A stretch of 64,000 nt of DNA from Streptomyces sp. NBC_01465 (GTDB taxonomy: Bacteria > Actinomycetota > Actinomycetes > Streptomycetales > Streptomycetaceae), in the NCBI RefSeq assembly GCF_036227325.1, contig NZ_CP109467.1:6634001-6698000 (forward strand). The letters are read 5' to 3'. The notes beneath the pieces are model-generated. The model did no database searches. It saw only the letters and a program-made list of their open reading frames with translations, and was not told the origin of the DNA. How positions within the stretch are numbered: the first letter of the stretch is position 1; each line of letters begins with the position of its first letter. A program made the position numbers and the translations under genes. Shown in pieces: positions 27,750 through 37,479 of this stretch.

Positions 27750-29156
27750 ATGACGACTCGTATCGGGTCTCTTGACAGGCGGATGTTCCTGCGAGGGGCG
27801 ATCGCAGCAGCGGCCATGGGGTCGATGGCGGTTGCGTGTGGCTCTCCCTCCTCCGACAGCGGTGACACGGACAAGCCGAAGGGCGAGACCTCGGCCAAGA
27901 ACCCCTTCGGTGTCGCCAAGAACTCCAAGGTCGAAGCCTGCATCTTCAACGGCGGCTACGGCACTGACTACGTCGGATACGCCAACAAGGTCATCGGCAG
28001 CCAGATCGCCGGTGTCTCGGTGACGGTCAAGCCGGTCGTCGACATCGCCCCGGAGCTCCAGCCCCGGTTCGTCGGCGGCAACCCGCCGGACCTCATCGAC
28101 AACTCCGGTGAGGACCAGATCGGCTTCCTCAGCATTCTCGACCAGCTCGAGACGCTTGATGACGTCCTCGAGGCCAACAACTACGAGGGCAAGAAGATCG
28201 CCGACACGATCTACGCCGGCGTGAAGGCCCCCGGAACGTTCAACGGCAAGTTCGTCGGCCTCAACTACGTGATGACGGTCTACGGCGTCTGGTACTCCAA
28301 GACGCTGTTCGCGGCGAACGGCTGGACCGCGCCGAAGACGTGGGACGAGGCGTACGAGCTCGGCAAGAAGGCGAAGGAGAAGGGCAAGTACCTCTGGGTC
28401 TTCGGCAAGGAAGCCGCCACGTACTACCAGACGCTGGTCATCGACTCCGCGATCAAGGAGGGTGGCGACGAGGTCCGCATCTCCCTGGAGAAGCTGGAGG
28501 CGGACTCCTGGTCGCAGAAGCCCATCCAGGACATCCTCAAGGTCCTCGAGAAGATGGTCAAGGAGGGAATGTTCGTCCCTGGCGGCTCCGGCACCCAGTT
28601 CCAGAAGGCGCAGGCGGCCTGGAGCAACGACCAGAAGGCGCTCCTCTACCCGACCGGTGGCTGGATCGAGAACGAGATGAAGAAGGCCACCAAGGCCGAC
28701 TTCCAGATGACCGGTATTCCGGAGTTCACGGTCACCAGCAGCCCGAAGATGCCTTACGAGGCGGTTCACGCTGCCGCGGGCGAGCCGTTCATGGTTCCCA
28801 AGAAGGCCAAGAACGCGGCGGGCGGCAAGGAGACGCTGCGGGCGATGCTGTCCAAGGAGGCGGCCTCCAACTTCTCCAAGACGAAGCTCGCCCCGACGAT
28901 CGTCAAGGACACCGTCCCCGCCGACGGCTACGGATCGACGGCGCTGGTCTCGCAGTCGAAGATGCTCGCCGACGCGGGCGAGAACATCTTCGACCACAAG
29001 TTCGTCGGCGCCTACGGGATCAACACCGACATGCTGGTGCCGTGGAACTCGTTCCTTGCCGGTGACCTCGACGCAGCCGGCCTGACCAAGGCTCTGCAGA
29101 AGATCTCCGACAAGATCCGGAACGACGACTCCATCAAGAAGTTCGAGGTTAGCTAG
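27750..29156 (+). CDS. ngcE: Sugar-binding lipoprotein, NgcE-like (chitobiose/GlcNAc ABC importer)
   Basis: 468 residues, family 1 solute-binding protein. The signal has both a twin-arginine motif (DRRMFLRGA) and a lipobox (AVAC), so it is a Tat-exported lipoprotein. GTGAGGA precedes ATG 27750; an in-frame ATG at 27718 is less well supported. The gene is followed 7 bases later by two permease genes and no ATPase. Order and neighbouring Rok-type regulator match ngcEFG of S. olivaceoviridis and the S. coelicolor homologues, which import N,N'-diacetylchitobiose and GlcNAc. Substrate is inferred from that similarity. Confidence 0.85.
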   Translation: MTTRIGSLDRRMFLRGAIAAAAMGSMAVACGSPSSDSGDTDKPKGETSAKNPFGVAKNSKVEACIFNGGYGTDYVGYANKVIGSQIAGVSVTVKPVVDIAPELQPRFVGGNPPDLIDNSGEDQIGFLSILDQLETLDDVLEANNYEGKKIADTIYAGVKAPGTFNGKFVGLNYVMTVYGVWYSKTLFAANGWTAPKTWDEAYELGKKAKEKGKYLWVFGKEAATYYQTLVIDSAIKEGGDEVRISLEKLEADSWSQKPIQDILKVLEKMVKEGMFVPGGSGTQFQKAQAAWSNDQKALLYPTGGWIENEMKKATKADFQMTGIPEFTVTSSPKMPYEAVHAAAGEPFMVPKKAKNAAGGKETLRAMLSKEAASNFSKTKLAPTIVKDTVPADGYGSTALVSQSKMLADAGENIFDHKFVGAYGINTDMLVPWNSFLAGDLDAAGLTKALQKISDKIRNDDSIKKFEVS

Positions 29157-29163
29157 CATCACC

Positions 29164-30219
29164 ATGAGTGACACGATCGCCAAATCCGACACCGCAAGCG
29201 GCCGGTCCACACCGGCCGCTCGCGGCGGGCGTCCCCGACGCCGCAAGCTCACCTTCGACCGGGTGACGTTCTTCCTCGCGTTCCTCGGTGTCCCGTTGGC
29301 TGTTTTCGTGACCTTCGTCCTGATCCCCTTCGTCCAGGCAATTTTCTGGGCGATGACCGACTGGCGCGGCTTCAGCCCCGACTACAACTTCATCGGGCTG
29401 GACAACTTCACCAAGATGTTCCAGGACGACGTCTTCATGAAGGCGTTGCGCAATGTCGCGTTGCTGGCGGCCATCGTGCCGTTCGTGACGTTGACGCTCG
29501 CCCTCGGGGTCGCGGTGGCCATCACCCTGGGAGGGCCCAGCAAGGGCCCCGTCCGGGGAATCCGGGGGGCGTCGTTCTACCGGGTCGTCTCGTTCTTCCC
29601 CTACGTCGTGCCGGCGATCATCGTCGGTCTGATCTGGGCGCAGATGTACGACCCGAACGCCGGCCTGCTCAACGGCATGCTCACCAAGCTCGGTCTTGAC
29701 GGGTTCAAGGAGTTCGCCTGGCTGGGCGAAGCGTCGACTGCGATGCCCGCCCTGATGTTCGTCTTCGTCTGGGGGCTCGTCGGGTTCTACGCGGTGCTCT
29801 TCATCGCTGCGATCAAGGGAGTTCCCGCCGAGTTGTACGAGGCGGCGAAGATCGACGGGGCCGGTCGCTTCCGCGCCACGTTCTCGATCACCTTGCCGGC
29901 GATCCGGGACACGGTGCAGACGGCGTATATCTACCTGGGCATCGCCGCGCTGGACGCGTTCGTCTACGTACAGGCGCTGCTGCCGAACGGCGGACCGGAC
30001 AACTCGACTCTGACGATCAGTCAGCGGCTGTTCAATGTCGCCTTCCGCCAGGGGCAGTTCGGATATGCCACCGCGATGGGGGTCGTCCTCGCCGTTGTCA
30101 CCCTTGTGTTCGCGCTGCTGGTGTTCACCGTCAATCGTCTGACCGGCGGTGGCGAGGGCAAAGAGAAAGCGCGTGGGTTGAAGGCTCGGCGTGCCAAAGT
30201 CAAGGGAGGTGCTCAGTGA
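29164..30219 (+). CDS. ngcF: Sugar ABC transporter permease, NgcF-like
   Basis: 351 residues, MalF-type permease with about six membrane helices starting near residue 35 after a basic, hydrophilic N-terminus. The cytoplasmic EAA loop is EAAKIDGAGRFRATFSITLP, which docks the shared ATPase. Forms the channel with the next gene product. Seven bases after ngcE; its stop overlaps the next start by 4 bases. Confidence 0.9.
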   Translation: MSDTIAKSDTASGRSTPAARGGRPRRRKLTFDRVTFFLAFLGVPLAVFVTFVLIPFVQAIFWAMTDWRGFSPDYNFIGLDNFTKMFQDDVFMKALRNVALLAAIVPFVTLTLALGVAVAITLGGPSKGPVRGIRGASFYRVVSFFPYVVPAIIVGLIWAQMYDPNAGLLNGMLTKLGLDGFKEFAWLGEASTAMPALMFVFVWGLVGFYAVLFIAAIKGVPAELYEAAKIDGAGRFRATFSITLPAIRDTVQTAYIYLGIAALDAFVYVQALLPNGGPDNSTLTISQRLFNVAFRQGQFGYATAMGVVLAVVTLVFALLVFTVNRLTGGGEGKEKARGLKARRAKVKGGAQ

Positions 30220-31088
30220 GCGCCATAGCCGTCGACCGGAAGCTGGCGAGAGGCGCCGCGAGCAGCGACCGCAGATTCGCTGCGATCTCGCACGCTTTGC
30301 TGATCCTGTGGTCCGTGATCGTGATCGTGCCCATGCTCTGGGTGCTGATGTCGTCGTTCAAGTCGAACAGCGAGATTCTGTCGTCGCCGTTCTCGTTGCC
30401 GGACCACTGGAGAGTCGAGAACTACTCGCACGCGTGGACCGACGCGAACATCGGGAAGTACTTCCTGAATTCGGTGATCGTCGTTGTCTGCGCGCTGTTC
30501 CTGGTGATGTTGCTGGGCTCGATGTGCGCCTACATCCTGGCGCGGTTCGAGTTCCCCGGACGCCGGGTGATCTACTACGTCATGCTGGCGGGACTGACCT
30601 TCCCGGTCTTCCTGGCGATCGTGCCGCTCTTCTTCCAGCTGCAGAACCTCGGGTTGCTGAACACGCGTCCCGGACTGATCCTCACCTACGTCGCGTTCGC
30701 GCTGCCGTTCACGATGTTCTTCCTCTATTCGTTCTTCCGGTCACTGCCGCATGACGTCTACGAGGCCGCGCAGATCGACGGCGCCGGTGACTGGCGGGCG
30801 TTCTTCCAGGTGATGCTGCCGATGGCCAGTCCTGGCATGGCAGCGGTGGCGATCTTCAACTTCCTGGGGCTGTGGAACCAGTTCCTGCTGCCCGTGGCGC
30901 TCAACACCAACCAGGACAAGTGGGTCTTGACCCAGGGAATGGCCGCCTACGCGTCCTCGCAGGTCTACGACGTCGACTACGGCGCGCTGTTCGCGGCGAT
31001 CGTGGTCACGGTGGCGCCCGTACTGGTCGTGTACGTCATATTCCAGCGCCGGATCGCCGGTTCGGTGTCGCAGGGCACCTTCCGCTAG
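30216..31088 (+). CDS. ngcG: Sugar ABC transporter permease, NgcG-like
   Basis: 290 residues, MalG-type permease, six helices, EAA loop EAAQIDGAGDWRAFFQVMLP. GTG start overlaps the ngcF stop (GTGA). The operon ends here at a strong hairpin with no ATPase gene; in Streptomyces such carbohydrate importers are driven by the multi-user ATPase MsiK encoded elsewhere, which I expect here as well. Confidence 0.9.
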   Translation: MSAIAVDRKLARGAASSDRRFAAISHALLILWSVIVIVPMLWVLMSSFKSNSEILSSPFSLPDHWRVENYSHAWTDANIGKYFLNSVIVVVCALFLVMLLGSMCAYILARFEFPGRRVIYYVMLAGLTFPVFLAIVPLFFQLQNLGLLNTRPGLILTYVAFALPFTMFFLYSFFRSLPHDVYEAAQIDGAGDWRAFFQVMLPMASPGMAAVAIFNFLGLWNQFLLPVALNTNQDKWVLTQGMAAYASSQVYDVDYGALFAAIVVTVAPVLVVYVIFQRRIAGSVSQGTFR

Positions 31089-31107
31089 CGGCGCGGTACA
31101 GCAGAAA

Positions 31108-31143
31108 GCGGTGCCCCGGCGGATTGCTCCGCCGGGGCACCGC
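31108..31143. terminator. Terminator between ngcG-like and SIS genes
   Basis: Sixteen perfect pairs: GCGGTGCCCCGGCGGA (31108-31123), loop TTGC, TCCGCCGGGGCACCGC (31128-31143). Convergent genes lie on both sides. Confidence 0.9.
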
Positions 31144-31153
31144 CCTTCGTGTC

Positions 31154-31906
31154 TCAGGCCCCGCGGCGGATCCGTCCCGCGTACCGCGCCTCGAGTTCGC
31201 GGTTGTGCTCGTCCCCGCCCGCCATGTTGGCCGAGAGATAGACCGGTGGAACCTGGCCGGCGGCCAGCAGGTCCTTGACCACCTCGGCGACCGTCATCTG
31301 GGCGAGCAGCGCGGAGGTGATCGTGGAGACGGCGCCGAAGGTGCCGCCGCCGGGCAGGTCCATCACCGAGTCCCCGTACGGGGCACCGTTGTCCAGCACC
31401 ACATCGGCCAGCTCGATCAGCTTGCGGCCCGAGGGGTGGCGCGAGGTCATCTCGTGCGTGTGCTGCAGCGACGTGATGGCGATCAGGCCGTGCCCCTTCT
31501 CCTTCACGATCGAGGCGAACTCCACGATCGTCCCGTTGACACCGGAGTTGGACGTGATCACGAAGACGTCCTGCGGCTGGACGGGGATCAGGTCGTACAG
31601 CTTCTGGGCGATCGTGGGATCGCGCTCCAGTTCCGGGGAGCCGAGCAGCGAGGCCGGCTCACCGCCGTACAGCACCAGGTCGCGCAGCGCGATCTTGTTC
31701 GTGGGGACGAGACCGCCCGCACGGCCCGCTATCTCCATGGAGATGGATTCGGAGTGCCCGGAACCGAAGGCCTGGATCACCCCGCCGTCCAGGAGGGAGG
31801 CACTGATCAGCCGGGCGGCACGGCCGACCGCCTCCGTCTGACTGGTGGCGACCGAGGGGATCAGCTTCTCGATGTGTCCGACGAAGGACTGCGCGTCGAT
31901 GGTCAT
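31154..31906 (-). CDS. SIS-domain phosphosugar isomerase/binding protein
   Basis: 250 residues, a single SIS (sugar isomerase) domain. Key motif FGSGHSESISMEIAGRAGG binds the phosphosugar; DVFVITSNSGVNGTIVEFA is the second phosphate-contact loop. The Glu of HSES is a candidate general base. Coupled by a 4-base overlap (ATGA) to the RpiR gene upstream on its strand, and near a GlcNAc-type kinase and the ngc importer, so an amino-sugar phosphate is the likely substrate. The precise reaction (isomerase, etherase or deaminase-like) is not clear. Confidence 0.88.
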   Translation of the reverse strand: MTIDAQSFVGHIEKLIPSVATSQTEAVGRAARLISASLLDGGVIQAFGSGHSESISMEIAGRAGGLVPTNKIALRDLVLYGGEPASLLGSPELERDPTIAQKLYDLIPVQPQDVFVITSNSGVNGTIVEFASIVKEKGHGLIAITSLQHTHEMTSRHPSGRKLIELADVVLDNGAPYGDSVMDLPGGGTFGAVSTITSALLAQMTVAEVVKDLLAAGQVPPVYLSANMAGGDEHNRELEARYAGRIRRGA

Positions 31907-32793
31907 GACCGTCTCTTCTCTGTGCGGTGGCTTGCGGTGGCCTGGCTGGTGATCTCCAGGGCGTGCGTGGTGCGTTCGTACGTCAGTTGGGCGACTGCCA
32001 TGTAGAGGGCGTTGAGGGCGAAGAGCTGGGAGTGGACCGTGGCCATGCCGCGCGCGCTCAGGACGCCCTCCCGGCCGGCCGTGAGCAGGACGTGGTCCGC
32101 GGTCTCCGCCAGCGGGGAACGGGCGGAGGAGGTGACGGCGACCGAGACCGCGCCGTTGTCGGCCCCCTCGGTCAGGACCTCCAGGACCTCGCGCGTACGC
32201 CCCCGGTGGGAGACCCCGACGACGACGTCGCCCGGCTGGAGCAGGGCCGCGTTCGGCAGGGCCTCGTGCGGGTCCGTGGAGCTCCAGCAGGGCAGCCTGA
32301 TGCGGTTGAACTGCCCCGCCATCAGGGCGGCGACGGCCCCGCTCACCGACGTACCGAAGAAGAGCACGCGTCGGGCCGCGACCATGGCGGCGGCCGCCCG
32401 GGCGACCGCGTCGAGGTCGAGCTGTTCCCCGGTCTCGCGCAGCAGCTCGGTGTCGGTGGTCAGCAGGGACTGGACCATGACGGCGAGCGAGTCGTCCCGC
32501 GAGACCGTCGCCGCCGTCGTGCTCTCCCAACTGGCCTGTTCCGTACGCCCGGTGTCGGCCGCCAGGGCATAACGGAGCTCCGTGTACCCGGCGAATCCGA
32601 AGGTCCTGGCGAAGCGCGTCACCGTCGCGGGGGAGGCCCCGCCGCGGGCGGCCAGCTCGATGATCGTCGAGCGTGCGGCCGCGGCGGGGTCGGCGAGAAC
32701 GGCCTCCGCGATACGGCGCAACGCGCCCGGCAATTCGGGCAGTTCATCCGTGATCCGCCCAACTGTCCCCGCTGTCAAGGTAACTCTTTTCAT
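31903..32793 (-). CDS. RpiR/MurR-family transcriptional regulator
   Basis: 296 residues. N-terminal RpiR helix-turn-helix (STIIELAARGGASPATVTRFAR) and a C-terminal SIS domain (VLFFGTSVSGAVAALMAGQFNRI) that senses a sugar phosphate. ATG 32793 (MKRVTLTAG) is chosen because the fold begins there; no ribosome site is seen and a longer GTG/ATG form is possible. Its stop overlaps the SIS gene start. Divergent from the kinase gene across 64 bases containing an AT-rich palindrome, probably its operator. Confidence 0.9.
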   Translation of the reverse strand: MKRVTLTAGTVGRITDELPELPGALRRIAEAVLADPAAAARSTIIELAARGGASPATVTRFARTFGFAGYTELRYALAADTGRTEQASWESTTAATVSRDDSLAVMVQSLLTTDTELLRETGEQLDLDAVARAAAAMVAARRVLFFGTSVSGAVAALMAGQFNRIRLPCWSSTDPHEALPNAALLQPGDVVVGVSHRGRTREVLEVLTEGADNGAVSVAVTSSARSPLAETADHVLLTAGREGVLSARGMATVHSQLFALNALYMAVAQLTYERTTHALEITSQATASHRTEKRRS

Positions 32794-32806
32794 CGAAGTG
32801 CCAACC

Positions 32807-32821
32807 GAATGAAAATTATTC
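32807..32821. promoter_or_regulatory. AT-rich palindrome between RpiR and kinase genes
   Basis: GAATGAAAATTATTC, arms GAAT/ATTC with an AT core, 13 bases before the RpiR start and 36 bases before the kinase start. AT-rich TGAAA/TTTCA-type sites are usual for RpiR regulators. It is also a likely promoter core in this very GC-rich sequence. Confidence 0.5.
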
Positions 32822-32857
32822 TTGCCATGGGTTCCCGTCAAGACCCACCATGTCGGC

Positions 32858-33871
32858 ATGACGGATCACCGGCTCGTCCTGGGAATCGACGCGGGCGGCA
32901 CATCGACCCGCGCGGTCGTCACGCGCCTCGACGGAGAGCCGCTGGGCCGCGGAAAGGCCGGCGGCGGAAACCCCACCAGCCATGGACAGGCCGCCGCCGG
33001 CGCCCAGTTGACCGCCGCGCTCGCACAAGCGCTGAGCGGCGTGGACCCGGCCGACGTGGCCGCCGGTGTGGCGGGCATCGCGGGCGGTCAGGCCTTCGCG
33101 CCGGGCGTGCTCGAAGAGGTGTGGAAGGGCGCCGGACTCGGCTGTGCGCCCCGCTTCGTGGGCGACGCGCTGATCGCCTTCGTGGCCGGCACCCCGGAGC
33201 CGTCGGGGACGCTCCTGCTCAGCGGTACGGGTGCGATCGCCTGCCGGGTCGAGGGCGGATCGGTCGAGGCCGTTGCGGACGGGCTCGGCTGGCTCCTCGG
33301 CGACGAGGGCTCCGGCTTCTGGCTCGGACGGGAGGCGGCCAAGGCCGTCGTACACACCCTGGCGCAACCGGACAGCAGGGATCCGGGGCTGCTCGGGGAA
33401 CTCGTCACCGCCGAACTGCTCGGCTCACCGCGACCTTTTCGTGACCTGAACGATCAGGCGATCGCTCTGGTGGAGCGCGCCCAGAGCGCCCCCCAGTCGC
33501 TGACCCGCCTCGCCCCGGCCGTGAACAGGGCCGCCGAGGCGGGCGACCCGAAGGCGCTGGAGATCGTACGAGAGGGAGCGCGCCACCTCGTCGCCACGGC
33601 ATCCCGTGTGCACCGCGCGCAGGGCCCGATCGTGCTCGCCGGATCCGTTCTGACCAGCGAAGGTCCGCTTCGCGCGGCGGTACGGGAGCTCCTTGCCGCG
33701 CAGGGGTACGCACCGGTCTGCACGGCGGGAAGCGGCGCCGGAGCGGCCGCGTGGCTGGCGGCGGGCGAGGTTGTGAACCCAGTGGAGGCAGCCGTGCACG
33801 TCTCACTGCATGCAAAATTTACCGGCGGTAATCCGTCCGAATCGACATCTGCGCCCGTCACACCCGCCTGA
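32858..33871 (+). CDS. N-acetylglucosamine kinase-like protein (BadF/BadG family)
   Basis: 337 residues, ASKHA-fold sugar kinase. Phosphate-1 loop VLGIDAGGTSTRAVV, phosphate-2 region GTLLLSGTGAIA and GDEGSGFWLGREA are diagnostic of the eukaryote-type GlcNAc kinase/BadF group. Would phosphorylate GlcNAc (or glucosamine/MurNAc) brought in by the NgcEFG-like importer. ATG 32858 (MTDHRLVLGID) is preferred over the upstream ATG at 32827. Divergent from RpiR; single gene. Confidence 0.87.
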   Translation: MTDHRLVLGIDAGGTSTRAVVTRLDGEPLGRGKAGGGNPTSHGQAAAGAQLTAALAQALSGVDPADVAAGVAGIAGGQAFAPGVLEEVWKGAGLGCAPRFVGDALIAFVAGTPEPSGTLLLSGTGAIACRVEGGSVEAVADGLGWLLGDEGSGFWLGREAAKAVVHTLAQPDSRDPGLLGELVTAELLGSPRPFRDLNDQAIALVERAQSAPQSLTRLAPAVNRAAEAGDPKALEIVREGARHLVATASRVHRAQGPIVLAGSVLTSEGPLRAAVRELLAAQGYAPVCTAGSGAGAAAWLAAGEVVNPVEAAVHVSLHAKFTGGNPSESTSAPVTPA

Positions 33872-34069
33872 CCTGCGCTTCTGTCTCAACTGTGGTCAGT
33901 GGCAGGGCCGCTCATTCGTGCCTTCCCCTGCTCAAGGTCTTGACGGATAGGAACCCCAAAGGCTCATCTTAGAGTTCACATGTTGGAGATAGGGCGGGGT
34001 CTCGTTGCTGCGACCCCGCGCGGGGGGCGGCCGTCGTGCCGTCTGCCAAAGGCGGGAGTGGATGAGTCG

Positions 34070-35269
34070 ATGGAGACTCCGGGGTCGCAGACATCTCTGC
34101 ACCGGGCCAACCTTGAGCGGGTCGTTCGCGCGGTGCGGATGGCGGGCTCGCTCACTCAGGCGGAGATCGCCCGCTCCACCGGGCTCTCGGCAGCCACGGT
34201 CTCCAATATCGTCCGGGAGCTGAAGGACGGCGGAACCGTCGAGGTCACCCCGACCTCCGCAGGCGGCCGCAGGGCCCGAAGCGTCTCGCTGAGCGGCTCG
34301 GCCGGCATCGTCATCGGTGTCGATTTCGGGCATACGCACCTCAGGGTCGCGGTCGGCAACCTGGCCCACCAGGTGCTCGCCGAGGAGTCCGAGCCACTGG
34401 ACGTGGACGCCTCCTCCGCGGAGGGCTTCGGACGGGCCGAGGAGCTGGTCAAGCGGCTGATCTCGGCGACCGGCATCGGCGCGGACAAGGTGATCGGCGT
34501 GGGGCTCGGTGTACCGGGCCCCATAGACGTCGAGTCGGGCACGCTCGGCTCCACCTCGATCCTGCCGGGCTGGACGGGCATCAACCCCGCCGAGGAGCTC
34601 TCCGCACGGCTCGGAGTGCCGGTGTACGTCGACAACGACGCCAACCTGGGCGCGCTCGGCGAGCTGGTGTGGGGGAGCGGCCGGGGGGTCAAGGACCTCG
34701 CGTACATCAAGGTCGCCAGCGGTGTGGGCGCAGGCCTCGTCATCGACGGGCAGATCTACCGTGGCCCGGGCGGCACGGCCGGCGAGATCGGCCACATCAC
34801 GCTCGACGAGTCCGGCCCGGTCTGCCGCTGCGGCAACCGCGGCTGCCTGGAGACCTTCACCGCGGCCCGGTACGTGCTGCCCCTTCTCCAGTCCAGCCAC
34901 GGCGTGGACCTGACCATGGAGCGGGTCGTACAGCTCGCCCGCGAGGGCGATCCGGGCTGCCGCAGGGTGGTCGCCGACGTGGGCCGCCACATCGGAAGCG
35001 GTGTCGCGAACCTGTGCAACCTCCTCAACCCCAGCAGGGTCGTCCTCGGGGGAGACCTCGCAGAGGCCGGTGAACTGGTCCTCGGGCCCATCCGTGAATC
35101 CGTCGGCAGGTACGCGATCCCCAGTGCGGCACGTCAACTCTCCGTGCTTCCGGGGGCGTTGGGCGGCCGCGCGGAGGTGCTGGGCGCGCTCGCTCTCGTA
35201 CTCAGCGAAATGGGCGATTCGACCCTTTTGGACAGTAGTGTCCCCGCGGGGACCCCTGCCTTCACTTAG
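34070..35269 (+). CDS. rok7B7: ROK-family transcriptional regulator, Rok7B7 type
   Basis: 399 residues. Winged helix-turn-helix (LTQAEIARSTGLSAATVSNIV) followed by a ROK domain with the zinc motif CRCGNRGCLE and sugar/ATP-fold elements VYVDNDANLGALGEL. Almost identical in plan to S. coelicolor Rok7B7 (from memory, same METPGSQ start and same position before xylF), which influences xylose uptake, chitin/GlcNAc use, carbon catabolite control and antibiotic output. ATG 34070 is therefore used. Located between the ngc-like and xyl operons, fitting a role over both. Confidence 0.93.
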   Translation: METPGSQTSLHRANLERVVRAVRMAGSLTQAEIARSTGLSAATVSNIVRELKDGGTVEVTPTSAGGRRARSVSLSGSAGIVIGVDFGHTHLRVAVGNLAHQVLAEESEPLDVDASSAEGFGRAEELVKRLISATGIGADKVIGVGLGVPGPIDVESGTLGSTSILPGWTGINPAEELSARLGVPVYVDNDANLGALGELVWGSGRGVKDLAYIKVASGVGAGLVIDGQIYRGPGGTAGEIGHITLDESGPVCRCGNRGCLETFTAARYVLPLLQSSHGVDLTMERVVQLAREGDPGCRRVVADVGRHIGSGVANLCNLLNPSRVVLGGDLAEAGELVLGPIRESVGRYAIPSAARQLSVLPGALGGRAEVLGALALVLSEMGDSTLLDSSVPAGTPAFT

Positions 35270-35270
35270 A

Positions 35271-35358
35271 TAACGAATGACACCGTTGCCATCTCGTTAA
35301 GGATTTACTCCTTGACGCCTACGTGGCGGCCGAGTTGACTCACTCCCACCTCGGCCGC
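35271..35358. promoter_or_regulatory. xylF upstream region with two inverted repeats
   Basis: TAACGA (35271-35276) and TCGTTA (35294-35299), spacer 17, could be an operator for the ROK regulator. Downstream, GCGGCCGAG (35326-35334) and CTCGGCCGC (35350-35358) form a 9-pair hairpin in the probable leader, ending 33 bases before the xylF start. Role of either is unproven. Confidence 0.45.
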
Positions 35359-35391
35359 GACGTTGCGGCCTCGTCAGGGAGGCATCTCCAC

Positions 35392-36459
35392 ATGAACGCA
35401 ATGATGCGTCGTGCCGTCATCGGTACCGCTGCTGTTTCGATGGCCCTTTCCATCGCCGCCTGTGGCAAGGCCGGCGACGACAAGAAGGACTCGGCGGACT
35501 CGGGCAGCAAGACCAAGATCGGTCTGCTGCTCCCGGAGAACAAGACCGCGCGCTACGAGACGCTGGACAAGCCGCTCTTCATCGAAGCGGTCAAGAAGGA
35601 CTGTGCCGACTGTGAGGTCGAGTACAAGAACGCCGCCGGCGATGTCGGCCAGCAGAAGCAGCAGTTCGAGCAGCAGATAGCCGACGGCATCAAGGTCATC
35701 GCGATCTCCTCGGTCGACGCCGAGAAGTCGGCCGCGTGGGTCGCGGACGCGCACAAGAAGGGCGTCAAGGTCGTTGCGTACGACCGCGCCATCGTCGGTG
35801 CCGACGCGTACGTCAGCCACGACAACGAGAAGATCGGCAAGCTCCAGGGCCAGGCCATCCTCGACGCCCTCGGCTCGAAGGCGGCCAGCTCCAACCTCGT
35901 CATGATCAACGGTGACGAGAAGGACCCGAACGCCGGCCTGTTCAAGAAGGGCGCGCACGAGTCCCTCGACGGCAAGATCAAGATTGCCTACGAGGCCTCT
36001 GGCGAGTGGGACCCGAAGATCGCCGGTGAGAAGATGACCGCCGCCATCTCCTCGGTCGGCAAGGGCAAGATCAACGCGGTCTACTCCGCCAACGACGGCA
36101 TGGCCGGCGGCATCATCACCTCCCTGGGCAACGCCGGCATCAAGGACATCCCGGTCGGTGGCCAGGACGCCGAGATCACCGGTATCCAGCGGATCATCGC
36201 GGGCACGCAGACCTTCACGATCTACAAGTCGCCGAAGCAGCTCGCCCCCGCCGCCGCCCAGTTCGCGGTCAACCTGCTCCAGGGCAAGGACATCGGCGCC
36301 ACGGGCAAGACGGACGGCGTTCCGTCCACGCTGCTCGAGCCGACCGTCGTGAACAAGGACAACATCGCGTCCACCGTGGTCAAGGACGGCATCTACAAGG
36401 TGTCCGACATCTGCGTCTCGGACATCGCCGCCAAGTGCACCGCGCTGGGCATCAAGTAG
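35392..36459 (+). CDS. xylF: Xylose-type ABC transporter substrate-binding lipoprotein
   Basis: 355 residues. Lipoprotein signal ending in SIAAC; then a periplasmic-binding-protein type 1 fold with KIGLLLPENKTARYETLDKPLF and QKQQFEQQIADGIKVIAIS, typical of XylF. ATG 35392 has AGGGAGG 9 bases upstream. Captures D-xylose or a related pentose for XylGH. A hairpin right after its stop separates it from the next genes. Confidence 0.92.
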   Translation: MNAMMRRAVIGTAAVSMALSIAACGKAGDDKKDSADSGSKTKIGLLLPENKTARYETLDKPLFIEAVKKDCADCEVEYKNAAGDVGQQKQQFEQQIADGIKVIAISSVDAEKSAAWVADAHKKGVKVVAYDRAIVGADAYVSHDNEKIGKLQGQAILDALGSKAASSNLVMINGDEKDPNAGLFKKGAHESLDGKIKIAYEASGEWDPKIAGEKMTAAISSVGKGKINAVYSANDGMAGGIITSLGNAGIKDIPVGGQDAEITGIQRIIAGTQTFTIYKSPKQLAPAAAQFAVNLLQGKDIGATGKTDGVPSTLLEPTVVNKDNIASTVVKDGIYKVSDICVSDIAAKCTALGIK

Positions 36460-36466
36460 TCACCTC

Positions 36467-36496
36467 GCGCGCCAGGGCCAACAGGCCCTGGCGCGC
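36467..36496. terminator. Hairpin between xylF and xylG
   Basis: Stem GCGCGCCAGGGCC (36467-36479), loop AACA, GGCCCTGGCGCGC (36484-36496): 13 perfect pairs, 7 bases after the xylF stop and on the same strand as xylG. It probably stops part of the transcription or protects xylF mRNA, giving more binding protein than transporter. Confidence 0.72.
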
Positions 36497-36645
36497 ACGG
36501 GTTTGACCCGCCCCGTACGGCGGAGTCGGCCCGCCCCATGACTGTCCGGCCCCGGCCGGCTCACACCCCGCTGTCGGCCGGGTGCCGGACACATTCCCCC
36601 CAGTACTTCCAGTACGTCGACGCTGCCCCTCGTGGCGCGGCGTCT

Positions 36646-36682
36646 CCGCCGGTCAGGCGGCACATCCCCGCCGGTCAGGCGG
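36646..36682. repeat. Tandem 15-base repeats before xylG
   Basis: CCGCCGGTCAGGCGG occurs at 36646-36660 and 36668-36682, 22 bases apart (two helix turns). Each copy is itself an imperfect inverted repeat (CCGCC/GGCGG). Located 17 bases before the xylG start, overlapping the likely promoter/leader. Two sites on one face suggest cooperative protein binding or alternative hairpins. Confidence 0.55.
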
Positions 36683-36699
36683 CGAAGGAGATGGTTCAC

Positions 36700-37475
<776 letters not shown>

Positions 37476-37479
<4 letters not shown>

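Noticed and set aside
35271..35299. Confident Rok7B7 operator at xylF
   Set aside because: The 17-base spacer is long and I cannot confirm the known consensus; listed only as a weak candidate.
36691..36699. ATG 36691 as xylG start
   Set aside because: AAGGAG directly abuts the ATG, leaving no spacing; GTG 36700 fits.
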